DNA of 64,000 nt, from contig JAVHKY010000052.1 of the NCBI GenBank assembly GCA_035079385.1, forward strand, positions 13,082,001 to 13,146,000, written 5' to 3'. The notes under the pieces are model-generated. The model was not told the DNA's origin. It saw nothing but the letters and a program-made list of their open reading frames with translations, and made no database searches. Shown one piece after another: positions 1 through 9,329 of the stretch. Position numbers and translations under genes: made by a program. The stretch comes from Aspidiotus rigidus (Eukaryota; Arthropoda; Insecta; Hemiptera; Diaspididae). The stretch's first letter is position 1. Each line of letters starts with the position of its first letter.

Positions 1-325
1 CCAAGTCCCCCTCCTATCATATATAGCTCGAGACTCGAAATTCTTCTAAGACCCCCTCCTTTCATATATAGCTCGAGACTCGAAATTCTTCCAAGTCCCC
101 CTCCTATCATATATACCTCGAGACTTGAAATTCTTTCAAGTCCCCCCCCCCCTATTATATATAGCTCGAGACTCGAAATTCTTCCAAGTCCCCCTCCTAT
201 CATATATAGCTCGAGACTTGAAATTCTTCCAAGTCCCCCTCCTATCATATATAGCTCGAGACTCGAAATTCTCCTAAGTCCCCCTCCTTTCATATATAGC
301 TCGAGACTCGAAATTCTTTTAAGTC
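1..325. repeat. 45-bp tandem repeat array (family A minisatellite)
   Basis: About 7.3 head-to-tail copies of a 45-bp unit begin at 1, 46, 91, 136, 184, 229, 274 and 319. Each unit has a C-rich block (AAGTCCCCCTCC), then TATCATATATAGCTCGAGAC and GAAATTCTT. Units differ by single substitutions, and one has an expanded C-run. The array runs off the left edge, so its full length is unknown. The same unit occurs in one to three copies inside a dispersed TIR element elsewhere in the window (36.2, 37.3, 42.5 and 46.5 kb). Confidence 0.95.
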
Positions 326-343
326 CCGTAACCTAACCTAACC
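326..343. repeat. Short interstitial telomere-like run, (CCTAA)3
   Basis: Directly after the last truncated 45-bp unit the sequence reads GTAACCTAACCTAACCTG, three CCTAA units, the complement of the insect telomere repeat TTAGG. Three copies can arise by chance, so this is only a suggestion of a telomere-derived filler. Confidence 0.35.
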
Positions 344-856
344 TGCGGACGCGGACGTTTTCTGAGGATGTAATCTCCTAACAAAATGGATTGCGGGTTC
401 CCCGCTAATAGGCTATTTTACCCACGGAAACTGTGGGTAAAATTGTGTTTTAACGTCATTTATAGAAAAAAATTTTATTTATTTATTATACAAGGTCCTA
501 AATTGAGTGACTTATCACGAGCTGGTGGACCGTGTATAATACAAAAATTTTTTTATACGTTCAAATTACGTGTAATTTACGTGCAAATTTCGTACCCAGG
601 ATATAACCCGTAACTTGAACCTGTGCTAAACCAGCCAGTTTATATACCGAAAATGGCTACCTGTGACTAAAACATCTAGTTTATCTACTGGTCTGCCCCG
701 TGACTAAAATGGCTAGTTTACCTATCGAAAACAGCTGATTAATTGCCAGTGTTACCAGCACGTATAAAAAAAAAAACTATATTTTTTGAAATGAAATACG
801 TGATATTCGCTAGTCATTTTGATTTATGAAGCTGATATTGGTTGGATTCAATAAAC
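344..856. other. Intergenic, short degenerate direct repeats
   Basis: No gene is recognised. Between about 620 and 735 a roughly 48-bp phrase containing GTGACTAAAATGGCTAGTTTA recurs two to three times in degenerate form. The one open frame here (386-613) has no recognisable motif. Confidence 0.4.
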
Positions 857-2257
857 TACATGATTGTACGAAAAAGAGATTTACACGTGATATTGAATAA
901 TCAAAAAAGAAAAACGGAAAAATCGGCACTAAATATCACTTTTATTATCAAGAAGCGCTGGGTTGATCTAAAAAACATATGGACAGGCATAGATGAGGAA
1001 CTATTCTTCAAAATGCTCAAATACTGTTTGGAAAAAGGATATTGCCAGTTCAATGGAACCTATTACTCACAGATTGAGGGACTACCAATGGGAAGTCCAT
1101 TGTCTCCCGTTCTCGCTGACATTGTTCTGGACGAGCTATTTAATCTTACCAAACAGCATTTTCAGGACTCTTTAATTTTCATGACCAAATACGTCGACAA
1201 CAGTCTTTTTATCATTAAGCAGTCTATTTTTGACAATCATCTTAAATTTTTGAATAATTTTCATCCTCGCATCGTTTTCACTTATGAAAAAGAACATGAT
1301 AAATGTATCAACCTTTTAGATATTACTATTTTTAGAAGCTCTAACGGATTAATTTTCAAACATTTTCAGAAACCTACCTCCACAGGTAGGCTCATTAACT
1401 TTTTTTCTAACCAGCCCTTCTCCTGTAAATTTAACACCTGTGTTAATCTTCTTGAACAGCAAAAGAAATTATCTCACCCCATTTTTCACAATGACATTAT
1501 CTACAAATTTTCTGACAAGCTTAAAGCCAATAGTTATCCTGATGAATTTATTAATGACGTATTGAATTTTAGACCAAAGAATAATGAACATGACCATAGT
1601 AATAGTAATAATAGTAGTTATTTATACTTTTCGTTGCCCTACATAGGCCAAAGCAGTCACATCATTAAAAAATCCTTGTCCTCTCTGGATAACAAAATTC
1701 GCATCTCTTTCGGTAGTCAGAACACTATGTACCAAAAATTCTTTTCGAAAACTAAAGACAAAATCCCTCCCTCATTAAACTCTGGTGTTGTGTACAGGAT
1801 TCCCTGCTCTAGCTGTCCTCTGGTTTACGTGGGGGAGACGTCTCAACTTCTTAAGAAGAGAATCTCCCAACACGAAACCGATGTAAAGGAAGGCAATGGT
1901 GTCACTGCTTTGGCTCAACACACTTTAAATACTACTCATCTTTTTGATTTTAAAAGTCATGACATTGTAGCCCGCGAAAATAATAATAAGAAGAGGCAGA
2001 TTCTTGAAGTGATCAATATTATTCGTAACAATATTGTGAATTTTAAAACTGATATAAACGGACTTTCATGTGTCTACAAGTCGCTGATTCTGAATCATAC
2101 TAAGTACCTAGTTTTTTCTCACCTCTTTTATGTGTACATTTTTGTATTCCTTTTAGTCTCGACCCTGATGAAGTCGCGTGATGCGACGAAACGTCGGTCT
2201 CGTAAACAAATAAAAGTGATATTTAGTGCCGATTTTTCCGTTTTTCTTTTTACATGA
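842..2257 (+). pseudogene. PLE reverse transcriptase (C-terminal part) plus GIY-YIG endonuclease
   Basis: A 471-codon open frame, but only about 950-2110 reads as PLE protein. It enters in the middle of the reverse transcriptase. The MGSPLSPVLADI motif is at about 1088. The catalytic box at about 1190 reads YVDN instead of YVDD, so the second metal-binding aspartate is lost. A connector follows, then a GIY-YIG endonuclease starting at about 1783 (VYRIPCSSCPLVYVGETSQ) with the downstream K-R-I-x-x-H pattern. The N-terminal RT motifs (1-3) are absent. The first ~40 codons come from the inverted terminal repeat, the first codon is TTG, and the last ~45 codons run into the hammerhead and terminus. 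In family members this protein performs target-primed integration. This copy is 5'-truncated and catalytically dead although the frame is open, which suggests a fairly recent insertion. Confidence 0.88.
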
Positions 2258-2262
2258 TTGTA
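857..2262 (+). mobile_element. Penelope-like element insertion (PLE-1), 5'-truncated
   Basis: A Penelope-like retroelement is bounded by a perfect 12-bp direct repeat, TACATGATTGTA, at 857-868 and 2251-2262, read here as the target-site duplication. Immediately inside the right copy lies a 42-bp terminal sequence (2209-2250). An almost exact inverted copy of it sits at 904-945 on the left, separated from the left duplication by about 35 bp. The body holds the C-terminal half of a reverse transcriptase, a GIY-YIG endonuclease and a hammerhead-like motif. An inverted copy of the 3' end at the 5' side is a known peculiarity of PLE integration. The abutting hairpin MITE (2266-2667) has its own 4-bp duplication overlapping the last base of this one. 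Confidence 0.85.
2161..2199 (+). ncRNA. Hammerhead-like ribozyme motif in the PLE-1 3' end
   Basis: Core elements appear in hammerhead order: helix I strand GACC (2161-2164), CTGATGA (2165-2171), helix II GTCGC/GCGAC (2173-2177 with 2183-2187), GAAA (2188-2191), the minimal helix III CGTC (2192-2195, cleavage expected after the C), and helix I strand GGTC (2196-2199), which pairs perfectly with GACC. PLEs are known to carry minimal type I hammerheads with a very short helix III. One extra A sits between CTGATGA and helix II compared with the textbook core, so activity is not certain. Confidence 0.65.
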
Positions 2263-2265
2263 GCA

Positions 2266-2667
2266 CTGATGTACAAAGTTCAATTGACGTATATGCAGAT
2301 AATGAATACCAGGAAAAGAGGTTATAGGCTTTGAGTATGAATAGTAATGGAGAGGCAGAAATAGTAGTACTCTCGCAGGCGTGATAGGTAGCGTTGCTCA
2401 GGTAAACTCATGTGTTGACTGTTTTTTTAAGATTGAAAACGACTAAGGAGAGGAAAGGGGGTTAAATGTAAAACGCGTGCTATCTGTTCTAGTAAGATTG
2501 AAACAGCGCGCTCTATCACGCCTGCCACGCAACCTTCAAAAACGACGATTTCTGCCTCTCCATTACTATTCATACTCAAAGGTTATGGGTGTACTTGATA
2601 ATTGATATAGCCTCTTTTTCTCGTATTCGTTATTTGCATAATACGTCAATTTAACTTTGTACGGCAG
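2266..2667. mobile_element. Hairpin MITE, GTACAAAGT family, copy A
   Basis: A 402-bp inverted-repeat element with arms of about 100 bp. The left arm starts CTGATGTACAAAGTT and the right arm ends AACTTTGTACGGCAG. Inner parts of the arms (TTTGAGTATGAATAGTAATG and its complement) match exactly. A 4-bp direct repeat AGCA flanks it (2262-2265, 2668-2671). It shares TIR start and arm layout with copies at 45670 and 58786. No coding capacity. Confidence 0.75.
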
Positions 2668-3234
2668 AGCAGTGGTTATTGGGAGACGAGAAACAGATGA
2701 CCTCCCGGGATGGAAAATCTTGGGGGTGACCAGGTTTTCCTTTTTATCAATTTTTTTGTTTATGAGGGAAGGTACAAGGAGGAAACATAACTCAAAGGGG
2801 TATTTTATACAAAATGGACGTATTTTATTATATTCGCGCCGTTTGTTCAATTGTTTGTGGCGCTCATCATTTTTCCTGGCGTTGAAATTTTTTCTACGTC
2901 TTTCATAATTTTTTAACGGCGTTCTCTTTTTTTTTAACTGGCGTTATATAAAATACCTGTCGCTGTATTTAATATATAGATGTGTGAACTGTTTCTTCTG
3001 GCGCTCATTTCCTTTTTACCTGGCGGGCCGATAAATGCATGCCTAAGAAATTGCCTCTTTTTGAAGAAAACGCTGCGCGCCATCATTGAGCAGTTTCTTT
3101 TCTGTTGGGATTTTGGGAAATGAAATCAAGTACCGGTACCTACTATAGGTGAAAATATTTTCAATGTTGTGGATTTGTACTTCACAGAAAATGGTCTGCA
3201 GTGACAAATTTAATATGCTTTATTGGGTATGTAA
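2668..3234. other. Intergenic, nothing recognised
   Basis: AT-rich sequence with several TGGCG-containing phrases (2820-3030) but no regular repeat period, and no coding region with recognisable motifs on either strand. Confidence 0.4.
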
Positions 3235-3426
3235 TTACAGATGTAGCACCAGCAAAGTTGAAGGAAAAAAGACGCTGGGACCTGAGCTGTGCAAAAAAAT
3301 CAATCCATTGTTATCCAGCATCGTTTCATACAACGAGAAGTTCTTCTGGTAGAACCTTGCAGTAGTATCTAGGAAGATGGGTTCCAAGTAGTCGTGGAAA
3401 TCATCAACGTTATCAAGTCGCGTGCC
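3235..3426 (-). CDS. Candidate exon of an unidentified gene (63 codons to stop)
   Basis: On the minus strand a good acceptor (TTTTTGAGATTCTACATTTCAG, AG at 3428-3427) precedes a 63-codon open frame ending in TAA at 3235-3237. It begins GTRLDNVDDFHDYLEPIF and goes on LDTTARFYQKNFSLYETML, then NNGLIFLH. The first ~47 residues look like a real acidic, aromatic-rich protein. The tail is hydrophobic and may be intronic: a second acceptor-like GATTTTTTTGCACAG lies inside the block. The spacing of D-F, F-L, T and F-Y faintly recalls the N-terminal repeat region of cullins (FE..FL..T..FY), but this is weak. No start codon or partner exon was located, so it could be a relic. Confidence 0.4.
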   Translation of the reverse strand, partial: GTRLDNVDDFHDYLEPIFLDTTARFYQKNFSLYETMLDNNGLIFLHSSGPSVFFPSTLLVLHL

Positions 3427-4999
3427 CTGAAATGTAGAATCTCAAAAAGAAATTTGCAAAGATATGAATGTTGATCAAGAGACTTTTACAACTTTACGCA
3501 AACGTCAGATAGTTATCTCAGGGTCAAATTCTCAACTATTTTCTGGAGTTGCAAGGAAAAATTAATTGAATGTTTTTACAGCTGAAAAAATAACCACACT
3601 ATTGCACTTCTGATGGACGACGCATTCTACTTGCTGCTTGTCTACGTAGCAGATAAATGCAGGGAAAAATAAAAAACAATAGTTTCATGGACAAATAAAA
3701 TTTATGGTTTTAGAAGAAAAATTGAGATGTGAAAAAAATGTGGATATCCAACAAAATTATCGCGATATTGACCGAAGGAAGAAGTATTCATTTTTATCAA
3801 TTTTATCAAAAAACTACTTAATCAAAATATTCCGTTTGCTGAAGATGCTGTTTAATAACACTATCTACCTACTTTTACTTATAGGTACCTACTTCAGAGT
3901 TATTGTTGCGAATGAGGCCTCAGAGCGTAGGTACTACAATTAGAAAATATGATTTTCTATCTTTCATTCGAGAAAGTACATGTTCATACTAGTATATCTT
4001 GATTTCACCGCCCAAAGTCGTCCGGAATTTCTTTTTTGTACATTTTCATAAGAAGTAGTAACCGTTGCGGTCGGTGCCCTGAAGAATCAATATGGAGACT
4101 ACCTGTTGAAGAGTAAAGAAACCGAACTAAGCCTACTTCTCAAGAATTTCTTTCAAAAGAATAATAGAAAACTATAATGAATTTTTACACTTAACCGCAA
4201 GTCTAACCTCACGTCAAACACATATGATTTTAATGATTCTTTTTGTCATCTACTGAAACTCTATACTCGTGAGGAATGAAAAATGATGCTCAATACTGAT
4301 GGTATCTGAATTTTGCGAATACCGGTACTCATCTTGTCAACAATTGAAGAACCCTGGATAAAAGACTCCCCACGCTACAAATATTATCTCGGTATACTTT
4401 TTAAGGCATACATCTACTTTCAAACATTAGTCTGCTACTGCATCGTTTGCTCTGCCTACGCTTGATCTTATCGGTGTTGACATTCGCGACTGCCAATTTT
4501 TTGTTGTATGTTTTGTGGAAGTGCTTTGTTGCTTATTGCAGGTAATTGAGCGGTGGGTCAAACATATCTACCTGAAGACTCATCTACTCTATCATCAGTT
4601 TATGATAACAAACGAAAGGTAAGACATCATATCAATCCGATGAATAAGTTAAAAAGGAGGAATTTTATTTACCTGTTGATGAAACTTCTGAGTTGAAAAC
4701 ATAAAACTGATTTGGAGAGAGAAGCTAACTCTGTCTAGAAAGTATTTTTCTTTTATTTAACTTACAATAAATCATTCTCCAAGAAAATACCGGATAATAT
4801 AATGTATTTTTTGTGAACTATTGACTAGGTGTACACAAAATTAGTTGGAAAGATGAAAATAGATTTCTCTTAATTCATGGCTCTGCCATCGTTTATTACC
4901 TAAAAGAATACCTACATCGACCGACGTTTTGGTATAACATATTATCTTTGGGGTCTAAGAATATACTAAATAGTGCGTAAAAAAAGCTACTGAGTACGA
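3427..4999. other. Intergenic, mostly unassigned
   Basis: No recognised gene. An acceptor-like ATTGATTCTTCAG on the minus strand near 4085 is followed by short open frames in two registers, too short to choose between. The plus-strand frame at 3704-3943 shows no motif. Confidence 0.35.
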
Positions 5000-5181
5000 C
5001 AGTGCCGGATTTAGGCATAGGCAATATAGGCACGTGCCTAGAGTGGCTAAATTTGAGCGGCGGCAAAATTGTCGAAGAAGAGAATTTTTATTTTTAATTC
5101 TGATAACATGCTTTGAGCCATTACTTGAGGGTAGCAGGGCATTTTTTGCCTAGGGCGGCCAATGAGTTAAATCCGGCACTG
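5000..5181. mobile_element. hAT-like MITE (182 bp)
   Basis: TIRs CAGTGCCGGATTTA and TAAATCCGGCACTG are perfect 14-bp inverted copies. The flanks are GAGTACGA (4992-4999) and GAGTACGG (5182-5189), a 7/8 match as expected for an old 8-bp hAT duplication. The CAGTG start also fits hAT ends. Non-coding. Confidence 0.88.
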
Positions 5182-5793
5182 GAGTACGGTCAGGAGAGCA
5201 CGGATGAACGTGAGTGCGAAGATGACGTGTTTTTTTGATGGCAGGTAGATTTGTACTAAGTACTAATACCATTAACGTCCGTTTTAAAATTTACCGTATT
5301 TTTTTTCATGATTTCTCTGCATTCTTTTATCATCTTTTCTCCTCATTAAACTCAAAACATAAAACAGAAGCTTTATCAAAATTAAATACGTGTCCGGTCC
5401 GAGAGGTGTGCTCTTGAAGGGCGGTATTTTTACGTCCTTCTTAAGTTGATGAAGTTTACTCTCGAGCCTTTGTACAGTCCCCCCTCACGTAACTGCGGTT
5501 ACAATCACTGCTAAGAACACTGTACACCAGCGCGGAGAGTTTACCCTAACGAACCGTATTTTTAACTTTCGAAAAATATTTTACGTTACAGCTGTAGCCA
5601 CTGAAAGTGATTTTTGTGGAAGATTTAAGACTTTCAAGATATTCTTCAATCATAACACTAGGGGTAGAACACTTTTCTCTTGTGAGGGGAGACTGAAATG
5701 GAACTAAATTGAATTACGTTATGGTGAACATTATTGGCAGTTTTCTTCGAAAAACTTTTAATAATAATGGAATTTATGGAATTAAAAGGATAA
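5182..5793. other. Intergenic, nothing recognised
   Basis: AT-rich, no gene or clear repeat; the plus-strand frame 5235-5417 has no motif. Confidence 0.35.
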
Positions 5794-6447
5794 TTATTAC
5801 GTCCAAGAACCGGAATTATCATTAACAAACGCGCAGATTTCAAAACTCACATCCTCCAAAAAATTAAAGAAGCAAAAAGACAGCTAGGCTTTATTATAAG
5901 GAACTCTAGACACTTCAAAGAAATAAGGACACTCAATATGCTATACTACGCTCTAGTAAGATCGAATTTGGAATTCGGGAACCTCATATGGGATCCCAAT
6001 TCAAAGATTATTTCTGATGCGATTGAAGCGACTCAAAAAAGATTCTTGAGGTACATATATTATAGGGTGTTTGAGTACTGGCCGACGGATATGGAATATA
6101 GAGAGCTATTGCGGGGCTTTCAGATACTGGCATTGAAGGAAAGGCGCATCTCAACTTCAGTAATGTTCCTGCGCGACATAATACTTGGGAGAATAAAGGA
6201 GCCGAGCACCTTGGAAAGGGTACATATACGAGTACCTAGAACAGGAGGAATACAAAGACAAAGAGGAAAACATACCTTCTATCCCTTAACATCGCGCACA
6301 AATGCTCTCAAACACAGCATCATCAATCGCGCCTTGGAGCGCTATAATGAGATAAGTGGGGAATACCTGGACCTGGATATTTTCCATCTGAATAGGAGTG
6401 CATTCAAAAAGACACTTGTGGAGATACTCAGTAAGGCCGTTGAGTGA
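5794..6447 (+). pseudogene. LINE (CR1/jockey-like) reverse transcriptase, C-terminal fragment
   Basis: An open frame upstream of and including the ATG at 5938. It starts with FKTHI and KEAKRQLGFIIRNSRHF, then LYYALVRSNLEFGNLIW, then IEATQKRFLRYI and DMEYRELLRGFQILALKERR. This is the thumb/C-terminal tail typical of CR1/jockey-type non-LTR retrotransposons, after the catalytic palm. The endonuclease and the F/YADD palm are missing, so the copy is 5'-truncated as usual for LINEs. The frame is undamaged for over 210 codons, so the insertion is not very old. Assignment to the clade within the LINEs is tentative. Confidence 0.8.
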
Positions 6448-6751
6448 ATATGACCTGGAGTATATGAGGGAGGGTAATGCAGGGTGGATAGGAAGGGGAC
6501 ATGACACGAACGTGCAGAACATGAGTGAGGTGTATATGAGGTGTGATTCATGTGGATGGGTGGTGTGTGTGTGTGTGTGTGTATGTATTTTTTTTTATTT
6601 ATCATTATTATTTAGTTAGAATTATTGTAATTATTATTACTGTTAAAGTATGTAAAGGTGGTATCGGCAGTAATTGGTCCACGAACTGTTGTCGGCACCA
6701 CCTCAAAAAATAAAACAATTTAAAATAAAAAATAAAATTATCCTTTTAATT
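6448..6751 (+). mobile_element. LINE 3' tail, TG microsatellite and flanking inverted repeat
   Basis: The segment after the LINE stop carries a (TG)n run at about 6562-6582, a short hairpin (GGTGGTATCGGCAG / TGTCGGCACCACC) and an A-rich tail ending near 6735. Flanking the whole LINE are inverted copies of AATTAAAAGGATAATT at 5780-5795 and 6736-6751. Inverted rather than direct flanks are unusual for target-primed insertion. Confidence 0.6.
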
Positions 6752-8088
6752 TTGTAAATGGCAATTTCTCCGGGGACTCTTAACTGGAATGGATTGACGT
6801 TGTCCTATGCGTGGCGTATTTAGTGGCCAGTAGAATCGAACATGCTTGCCGTGAACTGTACCCAAGATTTTCTATTGTAATTGGCGTTGGAAAATTCTAC
6901 GAAGCATTGAAAAATCGGCCGCATCATTTGTACTCTAATTTTGTAAGCGTTGTGTCATCTGAGCTCATCATCATTTGAAGGTCTTACTTCGTATTTCAAT
7001 GAGGAAGCATATAATATTAGATATTGAGCGATCCTGAAGGAAAAATTGTTAACAAAAAAAGTGTCATACGTTGGTTCATTCGAAAAACATCCTTCTTTCT
7101 TTATTCTTTATTTCATTTTACAAGCTCTTAACTGCACTCGGGTAATGAGGTTGATAGCAAATCGATTTTAGATACGTTGGATGTAATTTTCTGCTTCTAG
7201 ATAAGAGAAAATTAATGTTTCGGACGGGTGGGAAGTCATCAGGGAGAGTTGTATTGATGAACGGTGAAATATGGTGGATGTGGCGGAGAGAAGCTAAAGA
7301 TGGACATATAAAAAAGTGGATGACTGTGAGGAGAGAGTGGAGACTACAATGTTTGCATGAGAGCGGGAAAAGTACAAATAAAGTCATATAGAAAGAGGAA
7401 GTCGTTCGACTAGTGAGTTACGCGTAATGCCGCAGACTGTGTTGCGCTCGGGAACAGCCACGGCCGTGAAACAGCTCTTCATACTTTTCTATAGGAAACA
7501 AAGGGCAAAGTTCAAAATTTTTACTCTATCTCAGAAACGATGCATTTTCATGAAAAAATGAAAAAAGCTAAAGTTGTTTGTCTTTAAATTTTCAATCTGA
7601 TGATGGTGATTTCAGAATTTTTGGGAACAAAATTACAAAATTGATCTTATTTGATAGGAAATTACAACACAAATGAATTCTGTTCTCTCACTTTTTTCTT
7701 TAAAATGTATAGTTTATGAGATAAAGCGAAATATTCGCATTACGCCTGGAACTATAATTTCTGTCTGTACTCAAACCATAGACTGTTTCTTGTTTTTTTC
7801 TGCCTTACCTTACAAGTGAGTTTTAAACCGTGCTGTCTTGTGTCTTGACCTATTTGTCATCTTGTATTTGTGTTATCGTCGTTGTGGTGTTTACACAAAC
7901 AAAAACAATGAGTAAGAACGAGTCTATTATCTTCACAAAGGTTTGCAAAGATCAGCATATGTGACCTGCAATGAGAAAATAATGCTCATTACGCATTGGC
8001 AGAAACACCAGTTCTGTCTGATTGGATACGGTACCCGATCGGACAGAAATGGTATCCCTGTCAGTAGGTAATGAGCATCCTTTTTTTC
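6752..8088. other. Intergenic with a degenerate hairpin at about 7530-7735
   Basis: No gene. Between about 7530 and 7735 a degenerate inverted repeat is visible: TATCTCAGAAACGATGCATT opposes AATGTATAGTTTATGAGATA. The phrases ATCTC, CATGAAAAAATGAA and GGAAATTAC are shared with the better preserved hairpin element at 62187-62677, so this may be an old relative. Short inverted segments containing CTCATTAC and TTCTGTC lie at 7980-8080. Confidence 0.4.
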
Positions 8089-8164
8089 ATTACGTAGGTG
8101 CCAAATCTGCAGTTGCTCGGAATTTTAAAATTACGACCAACTGCAGATTTGGCACCTACGTAAT
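8089..8164. repeat. Perfect 27-bp hairpin
   Basis: Bases 8089-8115 (ATTACGTAGGTGCCAAATCT and seven more) are exactly complementary to 8138-8164, with a 22-bp loop. Outer sequences on both sides also pair partly (AATGCTCATTAC near 7980 with GTAATGAGCAT near 8068), so this is the core of a foldback element. Confidence 0.85.
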
Positions 8165-8897
8165 ACCATGTCTCGTAACATTGTGGAAACCATCAATCGC
8201 ATCCTTTTTTCATCACAGGCCACATATTAGTAAATTTGATTGAATGTTCAAATTGTAAATTTATGTACATGTAGTGAATTGAACCAAAAATATCCGTCTC
8301 TTTCTTTTATCCTAATTGAACTGAAAAAAAAAGCTCAAATTGAAATTTTGTTGAGTAATTACAGAATTTCTTCATCTTAAAATCAACACCAAACTTTTTT
8401 CATTAATATCAGAGCTGATTAGTTCACATGTAAAAAAAAAAACAGACCTTTGCATCATGATTTGGTCAAACAGTTATTTGTGTTATTGAAATTGGATGAT
8501 AGAGATTAATAAATACTCGTACGCATTCATCAACAGTAATTTCTGTACAGGAGAAATTAGCGATGATATTAACGCACTCATCCTTTTAGCCAGGGAAGGG
8601 ATTACTTATGACTGAGCAAATAAAAATTAGATCTGTTCCCACTTCCCATAGACCTACGTTCAACTTTCTTACAGAAGTTGAATACAGTCCCATATTGACT
8701 TTGTATGCTGTCAATGTTGATAAGAATACTGATTGCTTGAAGCGCTACAATCAATCCTGAATATCCTACAACAATCTACCACAAGCAAGAATCTCAGATT
8801 TTCCTCGGACTACATCTTGCTGACGCTAGCGCCATACAGTGCAAACTTGATTTACACCCGTGATTTACACATTAGGTAATTTCTTGCTCATCTTGTT
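8165..8897. other. Intergenic, nothing recognised
   Basis: AT-rich; no gene, no clear repeat. Confidence 0.35.
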
Positions 8898-9174
8898 GTA
8901 GAGCCGAGTGATGAGGACATGGTCCGCCATATTTAGTCGTTACGTCATCATTTATCTCCATAATTTGTGATTAGTGAAGCTATTTTGCATTTCTCAATCG
9001 TATTTTGAGTCTTGCATTCTGCTTCGGCACTTAGTCTAGTAAGTATGTTCTCTTATTATTTTCAAATCATGATAAACAGTTATCAGTCATAAGAATAGGA
9101 GAGTATGAAAATAATGATGATGTAACGACTAAATATGGCGGTCCATGTCCTCACTCGTATTTATAGGGCTCTAC
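8898..9174. mobile_element. Foldback (hairpin) element, 277 bp
   Basis: The left arm starts GTAGAGCCGAGTGATGAGGA at 8898. Its inverted partner ends CTCTAC at 9174. Arms of about 60 bp match closely, including GGACATGG, CCGCCATATTTAGTCGTTAC and the TGATGATG core; the right arm has an 8-9 bp insertion. No obvious target duplication. Non-coding. Confidence 0.85.
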
Positions 9175-9329
9175 CTGTAGTTGCATGATAACCTGTAGGC
9201 CTATGTTCTGTTATTTGTGTAATTTCAAAGATTCATACAAAATGCTCATATACATATTTTTTTTAGAAATACCTTATTTCGAACTCTCTCACATCTTCTT
9301 TTCTGTTCACAGACAGAATTATACGATGA

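Noticed and set aside
326..343. Evidence for a chromosome end from CCTAA repeats
   Set aside because: Only three units; far too few to call a telomere.
6286..6619. Several frames around the LINE 3' end, including histidine/threonine-rich ones
   Set aside because: They are antisense to LINE coding sequence or translations of the TG microsatellite.
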